Source: Desulfobulbaceae bacterium UBA2775 (GTDB lineage Bacteria > Desulfobacterota > Desulfobulbia > Desulfobulbales > Desulfocapsaceae). Taken from it: a stretch of DNA of 11,834 nt. The first letter of the stretch is position 1, and each line of letters opens with the position of its first letter. A program made the position numbers and the translations under genes. Positions 7,209 through 11,834 of the stretch are shown here, one piece after another. Where the stretch lies: positions 1 through 11,834 of the forward strand of contig DEIL01000097.1 of NCBI GenBank assembly GCA_002352445.1, in the 5' to 3' direction. The notes beneath the pieces are model-generated. The model did no database searches, was not told where the DNA came from, and saw nothing but the letters and a program-made list of their open reading frames with translations.

Positions 7209-7874
7209 ATGGAAAATAGATTACGGGATAGTCAACTTGCTTCTTTGGGGAAACTACTGGCAGGTTACACCCACGAACTTAAAAATCATTTCGCAATTAT
7301 TAATGAATCAAGCGGGTTAATGGATGATCTGCTCGAGATGTCTGAGGGAGGGGATGATAAACTCCACGAGAGATTTAAAAAAATAATTATAACTATTGGA
7401 GAACGTATTTCCCAGGCAAATACAATGGCCATGTATCTGAACAGGGTGGCACATCGCATGGATGTTCCTGCGTCGACATTTAATGTGAATGATCTGTTGA
7501 TAGAGGAACTCGCCCTTATGAATCGATTTGCCGCAATGAAACAAATTTCTTTTGAAACGACTCTGCAAGACGATATTCCCTCAATTTTCAATAACCCTTC
7601 ACTCCTGCAGTTTGTAATATTTTCCCTTGTGCATGAACTTCTTGATAGTCTTGAGAGCGGGTCAACAATTCGTTTCTTTTCATATATGGTGGGCCAGGAT
7701 GTCGAAATAGCAGTAGAGTCCGGTGCTGTCGTTTCCAATGGTGATGAACTGGTTGGCTCCGATCCAATGTTCCAGATTTTAAACTTTGCCGTTGAAAAAA
7801 TGAATATTGGTTTCAACCGGCAAAGTTCCGGAGGTGAAAAATTGAAATTTACTTTGACTCTGCCTGCCGGGTAA
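7209..7874 (+). CDS. Degenerate soluble histidine kinase (DHp plus decayed ATPase domain), possible phosphotransferase
   Basis: A 221-residue cytoplasmic protein with no membrane segment. Residues 9-100 align with the DHp domain of the kinase at 5082-6818: both have a SxGxLxAGxxHEL/I block, GLM.DLLE.SE and HRMDV/ARRMDV. The phospho-acceptor is retained (H22 in THELKNH). The ATPase half keeps only the fold outline: the N-box position reads SLVHELLDSL without the Asn residues, no DxGxG D-box exists, and no GTGLGL G-box exists. It probably cannot bind ATP. This architecture, an intact His in a DHp with a dead ATPase domain, resembles the phosphotransferases Spo0B and ChpT. AGGAGG at 7193-7198 precedes the ATG. 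It is last in the kinase-receiver operon. It may relay phosphate between the stand-alone receivers, or act as a phosphatase or inhibitor. Confidence 0.82.
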   Translation: MENRLRDSQLASLGKLLAGYTHELKNHFAIINESSGLMDDLLEMSEGGDDKLHERFKKIIITIGERISQANTMAMYLNRVAHRMDVPASTFNVNDLLIEELALMNRFAAMKQISFETTLQDDIPSIFNNPSLLQFVIFSLVHELLDSLESGSTIRFFSYMVGQDVEIAVESGAVVSNGDELVGSDPMFQILNFAVEKMNIGFNRQSSGGEKLKFTLTLPAG

Positions 7875-7883
7875 AAAAATCTA

Positions 7884-8082
7884 ACCCGAATAAATCGGAA
7901 ATTTTCAGACCGCAGCGTAGGAAAATATCCGATTCAATGTGCTTTGTTGTGCATTTTAGCGCCTTACTCCAGAACTTCTGCAATTAAAAACAAGAAGACC
8001 AGGAAGGTCGGTTAAAATTATATCGTTGAATATACTTCCATGGCACTTATCCAAGCATCCTAAAATGCAGATTTATTCGGGT
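7884..8082. repeat. Split inverted repeat in the convergent intergenic region
   Basis: ACCCGAATAAATC at 7884-7896 recurs as its exact reverse complement at 8070-8082. TGCATTTTAG at 7950-7959 recurs as its reverse complement at 8060-8069. On the right side the two arms are contiguous (23 bases, 8060-8082), while on the left they are separated by 53 bases (7897-7949). The right arm overlaps the last codons and stop of the cytochrome gene. The layout suits a decayed small element or a duplicated terminator region with an insertion in one arm. No ORF lies between the arms. Confidence 0.6.
7893..7934. other. Strong imperfect hairpin downstream of the degenerate kinase
   Basis: AATCGGAAATTTTC (7893-7906) pairs with GAAAATATCCGATT (7921-7934): 13 of 14 positions pair, with one A-A mismatch, around a 14-base loop. 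It starts 18 bases after the TAA of the preceding gene. There is no good T-run directly after it, so it may be a 3' stabilising structure or weak terminator rather than a classic rho-independent one. Most of it (7897 onward) lies inside the segment that splits the left arm of the larger inverted repeat. Confidence 0.5.
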
Positions 8083-8588
8083 GAATGGGTGTGTTGAGCT
8101 TTCTTTTCCTTTGATAGTAAGGCTGGGAATCTATGAGTAGCAAATGCGGTATGGCAGCTAACACATGACTCATTCATTTCCGAAAAATAAAAATTTATGA
8201 GTTCTGGCTTTTTGTTTTTTGCAGCATGCTCAAGCATTCCTGCTAAATAGTGGAATCTCTGATCTCTTTCAATGAATGCACGTGGTAAGACTGCATGCAA
8301 TTCCTTGATTTGGCTTTCAGTGAGGTTTTGTTTCATTATATAGCTATTGTTCATTTTTTTTGCGGTACTTTCTATTTCACTCCAATTTCCAGAATTGTAT
8401 GCAGGAATTATAGACATCATTCCGCTTTCCAATGCCTGCATTTCTTCAGAAAGTAAATCACGCAAATCAGGAGTAAGCGCTTCCACTCCAGGGCTGTTTC
8501 CATGTTGTTCGTGACCAGGTTTAGCCTCTCCATAACTCATTGTCGGTAATAAAATGGCTAAAAGTGCGATGTTAATAAAAAATTTCAT
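8073..8588 (-). CDS. Exported single-heme class II (c'-like) cytochrome c
   Basis: A 171-residue periplasmic protein. The start at 8588 is preferred over an in-frame upstream ATG (8654) because GGAGAG lies just before it and a signal peptide begins directly: hydrophobic residues 4-18, with likely cleavage near G20/E21. The mature part is all-helical by composition. The only heme motif, CVSCH (142-146), lies near the C-terminus, which is the layout of four-helix-bundle cytochromes c'. His-rich stretches occur near both ends. No distal ligand can be assigned. A possible promoter on the same strand is TTGAAA (8627-8632) with GATATT (8605-8610) at 16-base spacing. It is convergent with the signalling operon and shows no clear functional tie to it. 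Roles in electron transfer or NO/O2 binding are both possible. Confidence 0.8.
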   Translation of the reverse strand: MKFFINIALLAILLPTMSYGEAKPGHEQHGNSPGVEALTPDLRDLLSEEMQALESGMMSIIPAYNSGNWSEIESTAKKMNNSYIMKQNLTESQIKELHAVLPRAFIERDQRFHYLAGMLEHAAKNKKPELINFYFSEMNESCVSCHTAFATHRFPALLSKEKKAQHTHSPE

Positions 8589-8660
8589 ATGCTCTCCAGT
8601 GAAGAATATCCTGAGTAAGGTACTATTTTCAATCAGTCCCGAATGAATTAACATTTGCTC

Positions 8661-8808
8661 TTACAAGGTAGTCAAAAACTCCAACTGCTGTTGATCCAGC
8701 ACGCTGCCTGTTTTATAAATGCAGCGAAGGTGGATCATTGACAGCTGACAGAGACAATACCATCAGTAAAACAGTGACTAAGGCAATACGGGTTTTTCTC
8801 ATTTTCAT
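8661..8808 (-). pseudogene. Possible tiny secreted-peptide gene, perhaps frameshifted
   Basis: From ATG 8808 (or the in-frame ATG 8802, better spaced from AGGA at 8812-8815) the frame encodes 31 or 29 residues that form a near-perfect signal peptide (RKTRIALVTVLLMVLSLSA), then stops at 8713-8715. In the next frame, coding-like sequence (CIYKTGSVLDQQQLEFLTTL) runs on to a TAA at 8661-8663. This suggests one small exported protein of about 50 residues broken by a single-base indel, a programmed shift, or chance. No terminator separates it from the cytochrome gene downstream. Nothing else was recognised between 8589 and 8967. Confidence 0.3.
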
Positions 8809-8967
8809 CTATCCTTTGTTTTATTGTGTATAGGGCTTTACCTGTAGCGTAATAGTTGAGATTGCTTGGAACGGAAACAAACATACTACAGGGTGGCATG
8901 AAATGCTGTACAATTTTGTTGCCTGACGTTTTTTCCTGCCGGGAATATGTTTGGGTGAAAATACACA

Positions 8968-8997
8968 AAAAAACAGGGCACAAAGGCCCTGTTTTTT
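8968..8997. terminator. Bidirectional rho-independent terminator
   Basis: CAGGGC (8974-8979) pairs with GCCCTG (8986-8991) around a six-base loop, flanked by an A-run (8967-8973) and a T-run (8992-8997), giving a 12-bp stem if A-T pairs are counted. On the - strand the stem is followed by a seven-base T-run. It closes the - strand transcript that contains the 51-residue peptide and the Gly/Ser-rich protein. Confidence 0.88.
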
Positions 8998-9014
8998 CAA
9001 TTAATTATCTTCAG

Positions 9015-9034
9015 GTATCGGAATAACCCGATAC
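9015..9034 (-). other. Hairpin just downstream of the 51-residue peptide gene
   Basis: GTATCGG (9015-9021) pairs exactly with CCGATAC (9028-9034) around a six-base loop, nine bases past the peptide stop codon on the - strand. No T-run follows. Together with the terminator at 8968-8997 it forms a tandem-hairpin 3' end that could protect the transcript from exonucleases. Confidence 0.55.
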
Positions 9035-9043
9035 GCTATTTCA

Positions 9044-9199
9044 TTATCTGCCGGTCTGATCCAGAGCTGCATCTCCCTGGTTATCAGTTCCTGTAGAGGT
9101 CGTACCGGTACCGGTATCCCCCTGGGTTTTTCCACCTTCGGCAAACGCCGGCCCTGCACTGAGGATTAAGACAAACAGCATAATGATTAATTTTTTCAT
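9044..9199 (-). CDS. Small secreted Gly/Thr-rich peptide (51 residues)
   Basis: The ATG at 9199 has an excellent ribosome site (GGAGAGG, 9203-9209). Residues 1-20 are a classic signal peptide, MKKLIIMLFVLILSAGPAFA, with an AFA cleavage motif. The mature peptide is only about 31 residues, rich in Gly, Thr, Asp and Gln (GDTGTGTTSTGTDNQG), with no Cys. It is not a family I recognise. It follows the Gly/Ser-rich protein gene by 49 bases with no terminator between, so it is probably co-transcribed and under the same ECF promoter. Its low-complexity composition resembles the tail of that neighbour, hinting at a shared matrix or surface role. The clean signal peptide and ribosome site make it a real gene despite its size. 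Confidence 0.75.
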   Translation of the reverse strand: MKKLIIMLFVLILSAGPAFAEGGKTQGDTGTGTTSTGTDNQGDAALDQTGR

Positions 9200-9248
9200 T
9201 TACCTCTCCTTCGAAAGAATTTTGAAAGTAAAATATTTTACAGGGTGT

Positions 9249-10283
9249 TTAATTACCACCTTTACCTGAACCGCCCGAGCTGCCACCATTGCCTGACCCT
9301 CCAGATCCCCCTGAACTCTCTCCTCCACTACTTCCACTGCCTCCGGAACCACCTGAATTTTCGGAACCACCTGCCCCTTCAGATCCACCTGAACTACTTC
9401 CTCCGCTGCCTTCAGAACCACCTGAGCTACTGGAGTTCCCAGAGTTGCCACTACCACCGCTACTGCCACCTGAATTACCTGAGTTGTCGGAACCTTCAGA
9501 GGAATTATCATTGCCGGAGCCCCCGCCGCCGGTTCCTTCGTTTCCGGCATTAGATCCCGACCTGTCCCCGGAATCCTGCGTGCCACCAGATCCTCTGCCT
9601 TCTGGGCCGTGACCTTCCAGATCGCCGGCCTGTACCCCATGTCCGATTGCAGTGCCATAGTTCCTGGCAAGGGATTCACGATTTCCCTGTGCTCCCTGCC
9701 TGCTGAAGGTATTCCGCATATTACGCATTTCACCGGCAGCAAAATTCTTTTGTACTGCTTGGCTAACGACCCCGGCTGTTGTTCCAGAGGAGACACCCTG
9801 GCGTGACATATCCCGGGCAGTAAGCATTGTTTCCTCAGCCAGCAGGTATAATTCATCCCGGTTCATCTGCCTGGATCTGGACTGAAGGCTGTTGATGAGC
9901 TTTTCGGCGTCCTGACGGGTCAACCCGGCGGCAATTCCTGCAGTTATGGTATTACCAAGCCTGGCAGCCTTTTGTTCTCTATTAGTCAATTTTAAGGCCA
10001 GGGCATGGCAATACTCATAACGGGAAGTCACCCTCTCCAGGGCCTGGACGATCCTGTCAGGATCAACATGTTTTGAAATACCTTCATAGACTTTGCCGCT
10101 CACCGCGTTAACGGGAAGTCCTTGTTGCTGAGCAGTTTTGATCATGTTCTGCACCTGGAGAACCTGTTCCTCACTGAACCCGGCACTGTCCATAGTCCTG
10201 GTCAGTGTTGAATCAGTATCGCCGGCAGAGGCTACTGAGGAGCAAAAGAGGATTAAACAAAAGATAAGAGATAAATTTTTCAT
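9249..10283 (-). CDS. Secreted protein with helical domain and long Gly/Ser-rich tail
   Basis: A 344-residue exported protein. ATG 10283 is chosen over the in-frame ATG 10307 because AGGTGA lies at ribosome-site distance and the signal peptide (1-20, ending ASA) then starts at once. Residues 21-210 are a charged, helix-rich domain. It has one Cys (92), Ala/Gln-rich helices and a repeated theme of short segments with Gly-hinged turns. I know no family for it. Residues about 221-344 are low complexity, mostly Gly and Ser with Asn and Glu, in irregular GGS/SGGSG-type repeats. Such tails act as flexible linkers, wall or matrix anchors, or polysaccharide-contact regions. A candidate ECF promoter lies 56 bases upstream. 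It is likely the main product of the sigma/anti-sigma module next to it. Confidence 0.82.
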   Translation of the reverse strand: MKNLSLIFCLILFCSSVASAGDTDSTLTRTMDSAGFSEEQVLQVQNMIKTAQQQGLPVNAVSGKVYEGISKHVDPDRIVQALERVTSRYEYCHALALKLTNREQKAARLGNTITAGIAAGLTRQDAEKLINSLQSRSRQMNRDELYLLAEETMLTARDMSRQGVSSGTTAGVVSQAVQKNFAAGEMRNMRNTFSRQGAQGNRESLARNYGTAIGHGVQAGDLEGHGPEGRGSGGTQDSGDRSGSNAGNEGTGGGGSGNDNSSEGSDNSGNSGGSSGGSGNSGNSSSSGGSEGSGGSSSGGSEGAGGSENSGGSGGSGSSGGESSGGSGGSGNGGSSGGSGKGGN

Positions 10284-10338
10284 GTTGATCACCTGTGCTG
10301 TTTTCATTGACTGTCTATTTTTATGCCGCCATCTATCT

Positions 10339-10367
10339 TCATAACTCCTGATTTATAAAAAGGTTAC
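10339..10367 (-). promoter_or_regulatory. Candidate ECF sigma promoter for the Gly/Ser-rich protein gene
   Basis: On the - strand GTAACC (10367-10362) is followed after exactly 17 bases by TTATGA (10344-10339). The wider match to the site before the sigma gene is GTAACCTT-N14-GTTATGA. The AAC core in the -35 is typical of ECF promoters. It sits in the 87-base gap after the lipoprotein stop, with a leader of about 50 bases to the ATG. Confidence 0.65.
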
Positions 10368-10370
10368 AGT

Positions 10371-10691
10371 TCATGGCTGATAAAGACAGTTTTCTGATCC
10401 GAAATCGTCGGTTTCTTTGAGTCGGCACTCGGGCAGATACACGGATCCGTCGACAATGTAAAAATATTTCAGTTCTGATCGGAGCGGTACAGTCAGCTGC
10501 CAGATTCCCGACTTGTTTTTGACAGTATCATGGAGAACAAAATTGTCTGTTGAGGAAGAAAACTGGACACGGGTCGCTTTCGCCAACTGCAGGGAAAAAA
10601 CCAGTGAGTCTGTTTTTTGTTCAACATAATGCCTGGATGCACAGCCGGACAAGGCTGCCAGGAGCAGCATGATCAACATCAGAGATTTCAT
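10371..10691 (-). CDS. Small lipoprotein with truncated CBM48/E-set-like domain
   Basis: A 106-residue lipoprotein. Its signal peptide ends in lipobox LSGC with lipidated C17, and A18 at position +2 favours outer-membrane sorting. The mature part resembles the end of the anti-sigma factor encoded just upstream: SGIWQLTVPL / SGYWSVTLKL, then Y.Y.VDG / YSYLIDN, and ETDDFGSEN / EQDDFGGKN. It therefore appears to be a paralogous beta-sandwich of the isoamylase-N/AMPK glycogen-binding type, missing the first strand motif (VGDFTRWNP in the neighbour). It has two Cys besides the lipid one (89 and 102), which could form a disulfide. The start overlaps the upstream stop by one base (TAATG), so it is translationally coupled. 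It probably presents ligand to, or competes with, the anti-sigma sensor domain. Confidence 0.8.
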   Translation of the reverse strand: MKSLMLIMLLLAALSGCASRHYVEQKTDSLVFSLQLAKATRVQFSSSTDNFVLHDTVKNKSGIWQLTVPLRSELKYFYIVDGSVYLPECRLKETDDFGSENCLYQP

Positions 10692-11263
10692 TATATTGCA
10701 GTCGTAACCTTGATAATGGAATTTTTTCCACCAAAATCGTCTTGTTCATGAGTCAGTACAGTTGGATCTGCTATTTGCCGGTTATTGTCAATAAGGTAAC
10801 TGTAACGGTACTCACCAGCTTCCAGCTTGAGAGTGACGGACCAATAGCCGCTATTTCCGATCTTTTCCAAGGGCACGGGGTTCCAGCGGGTAAAGTCGCC
10901 GACTATTTCTGTCTTGCTGACGTCCGGGTTATAAATTACAAAGCGATGCTGCAATTCACCGGGACTGATTACCGGGGCAGGACGCAATAAAAAAAATGCA
11001 GCAACCAGCGTCATGGCAGTTGCAAATCCGGAGATGGGGGTAAACAGGAGACGGAAAAACCCTGTTTTTTCTGTACTGTAGACCGGCATCCTGACTTCCG
11101 GAATGGCGGTAACCATACTGGCTTGCAACAGCTTTTCCTGGTCAAGCAGCTCGACCGTCTCATCCTTAAATGGCTTATTTTTGTGTACTGTTTCAACAAA
11201 CTCAATCTTTTCGTCAAGGTTAAGCTCGTTATCCACGAACATACTGATCAAGTAGTCTTTCAT
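10691..11263 (-). CDS. Transmembrane anti-sigma factor with periplasmic glycogen-binding-like (CBM48/E-set) domain
   Basis: A 190-residue inner-membrane protein. Residues 1-50 are an acidic helical N-terminus (DNELNLDEKIEF) typical of anti-sigma domains but with no zinc-binding His/Cys set; the whole protein has no cysteine. One membrane helix spans about 77-94. The periplasmic part, about 106-187, is an AMPK/isoamylase-type E-set fold with the diagnostic VGDFTRWNP motif (121-129), then YWSVTLKLEAGEYRYSYLID and DDFGGKNS. Such domains bind starch or glycogen-like glucans or act as protein contacts. It overlaps the sigma gene by ATGA, giving coupled translation, as expected for a sigma/anti-sigma pair. 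Role inferred: it holds the ECF sigma at the membrane until a periplasmic signal, perhaps a polysaccharide, changes the E-set domain. Confidence 0.85.
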   Translation of the reverse strand: MKDYLISMFVDNELNLDEKIEFVETVHKNKPFKDETVELLDQEKLLQASMVTAIPEVRMPVYSTEKTGFFRLLFTPISGFATAMTLVAAFFLLRPAPVISPGELQHRFVIYNPDVSKTEIVGDFTRWNPVPLEKIGNSGYWSVTLKLEAGEYRYSYLIDNNRQIADPTVLTHEQDDFGGKNSIIKVTTAI

Positions 11264-11784
11264 AATTGATCCTGCTGTAGAATTTTTTTCAGTTTTACAC
11301 GTGAACGGTGAATTTTTACCTTGATGTTTGCCTCACTGTTGCCAGTCATGTCGGCAATTTCCCGGTACGATAAACCACTGCTCACCGTAAGCGCCAGGAT
11401 ATCCTGTGCCTCATCATCCAACTGCTGTATGGCACGCAGCACCCGTTTGTACTCTTCTTTGATACTGTAGGCGTTTTCCTGGTCAAACTCCGATCCATGC
11501 TGCTCCTCCTCGTACGATGTATCATGATGATTTTTTCGGGCATGGTCATAGAGCAGATTCCTGCTGATGGTAAAGAGCAGGGCTGGACTTTGCTCTCTGT
11601 CTTTATAGCGTTCAAGATAACGGGTAAAGCTCTCCTGCATGATATCAGCAGCCAGAGGATAGTTGCCTGTTTTCCGCAGTAAGTAGCCAAAGAGCCGTTC
11701 CTTATTTTCTGTGTAGAACTTTCGGAAAGTATTCACCTTGCTCTCATAACGTTTTTCAGCGAAGAAGGTTACGTGTTTTCTCAT
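11260..11784 (-). CDS. ECF-type RNA polymerase sigma-70 factor
   Basis: A 174-residue ECF sigma factor if started at ATG 11784. Sigma-2 spans about 23-87 (core-binding DIMQESFTRYLERY, promoter-melting LLFTISRNLLYDHARK). Sigma-4 spans about 112-168 (LSYREIADMTGNSEANIKVKIHRSRVKLKKIL) and recognises the -35. The start is debatable: ATG 11784 has no clear ribosome site, and a GTG at 11736 (giving 158 residues, MNTFRKFYTENKE...) lies just after the candidate autoregulatory promoter at 11744-11772. If that promoter is real, the GTG start, nearly leaderless, is the better choice for the induced transcript. The gene overlaps the anti-sigma start by four bases. The family call is certain. Confidence 0.93.
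   Translation of the reverse strand: MRKHVTFFAEKRYESKVNTFRKFYTENKERLFGYLLRKTGNYPLAADIMQESFTRYLERYKDREQSPALLFTISRNLLYDHARKNHHDTSYEEEQHGSEFDQENAYSIKEEYKRVLRAIQQLDDEAQDILALTVSSGLSYREIADMTGNSEANIKVKIHRSRVKLKKILQQDQL
11744..11772 (-). promoter_or_regulatory. Candidate autoregulatory ECF promoter at the sigma gene
   Basis: On the - strand GTAACC (11772-11767), a 17-base spacer, then TTATGA (11749-11744). This is the same bipartite sequence and spacing as upstream of the Gly/Ser-rich protein gene; with flanks both read GTAACCTT or GTAACCTT-like, N14, GTTATGA. It overlaps the first codons of the longest sigma ORF, implying a downstream GTG start (11736) or an internal promoter. Confidence 0.55.
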
Positions 11785-11819
11785 AAAAATTCATTCAACA
11801 GGAAAGAATAAAAAACTCT

Positions 11820-11834
11820 GTAACCTTTTTTTCT
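11820..11834 (+). promoter_or_regulatory. Third GTAACCTT half-site, directed out of the window
   Basis: GTAACCTTTTT on the + strand at 11820-11830 shares 13 bases (CTGTAACCTTTTT from 11818) with the site at 10357-10369 on the - strand. Its -10 would fall beyond the window end, near 11843-11848. It could drive a divergent gene belonging to the same regulon. Confidence 0.3.

Noticed and set aside
7286..7816. 176-residue minus-strand ORF opposite the degenerate kinase
   Set aside because: It is antisense to a gene with clear homology to the upstream kinase and shows Ser/Arg-rich composition typical of shadow frames.
7881..8020. Integron attC-like site (TAAC near 7883, GTTA near 8011)
   Set aside because: The inner arms do not pair in attC fashion, the terminal GTT motif does not fit the consensus, and no integrase is present.
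8038..8057. TGGCAC at 8041-8046 as a sigma-54 promoter
   Set aside because: The downstream GC is one base out of the required GG-N10-GC spacing and the TTGC element is absent.
8735..8983. 82-residue minus-strand ORF
   Set aside because: It has no ribosome site or recognisable domain, spans the intergenic gap up to the terminator, and is out of frame with the better signal-peptide ORF at 8713-8808.
9289..9612. Plus-strand Pro/Leu-rich ORF
   Set aside because: It is the antisense reading of the Gly/Ser-rich tail; the repeats keep all frames free of stops.
9200..9856. 218-residue minus-strand ORF in another frame of the Gly/Ser-rich gene
   Set aside because: It overlaps the well-supported secreted protein gene, has no signal peptide or ribosome site, and its Val/Gln-rich composition is the frame-shifted reading of the GGS-codon repeats.

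Overview
The window looks like a chromosomal segment of a Gram-negative anaerobe. The best guess is a sulfate-reducing type Desulfobacterota (Desulfobulbales-like). This is inferred from the mix of double-Cache histidine kinase, stand-alone receivers, a SLC13/DASS permease, a NifX-like protein, a sigma-54 activator and a c'-type cytochrome, not from any marker gene. No rRNA, tRNA, CRISPR, transposase or integrase was seen.

Left block (1-7874, all on the + strand) is a signalling and transport cluster. In order it holds: the C-terminal end of a receiver protein cut by the window edge, a stand-alone response regulator, a two-CBS-domain protein, a DASS/SLC13 anion permease, a PAS plus sigma-54 AAA+ activator, a small NifX-like protein, a membrane double-Cache histidine kinase, another stand-alone response regulator, and a soluble protein that is a degenerate copy of the kinase core. 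Genes from 4736 to 7874 overlap or nearly touch and are probably one operon. A plausible scheme is that the Cache kinase senses an extracellular organic anion, phosphate passes through single-domain receivers and possibly the degenerate kinase (Spo0B/ChpT-like), and the output controls the permease. The activator lacks a receiver domain and has Thr in place of the Walker B Asp, and the permease lacks both canonical SNT sodium motifs, so several parts of this cluster depart from textbook versions.

Middle (7875-9043): a convergent intergenic region packed with inverted repeats, then on the - strand a single-heme c'-like cytochrome, a doubtful tiny (perhaps frameshifted) secreted peptide gene, and a bidirectional terminator.

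Right block (9044-11784, all on the - strand) reads as a self-contained envelope-stress or carbohydrate-sensing module: ECF sigma factor, a cysteine-free one-TM anti-sigma factor with a periplasmic AMPK/isoamylase-type glycogen-binding (CBM48/E-set) domain, a lipoprotein carrying a second, shorter copy of that fold, a large secreted protein with a 124-residue Gly/Ser-rich tail, and a 51-residue secreted Gly/Thr-rich peptide, closed by tandem hairpins. Two sites with the same bipartite sequence, GTAACCTT-N14-GTTATGA with exactly equal spacing, lie in front of the sigma gene and in front of the Gly/Ser-rich protein gene. They are the best candidates for the cognate ECF promoter, and a third GTAACCTT half-site points out of the right edge of the window.
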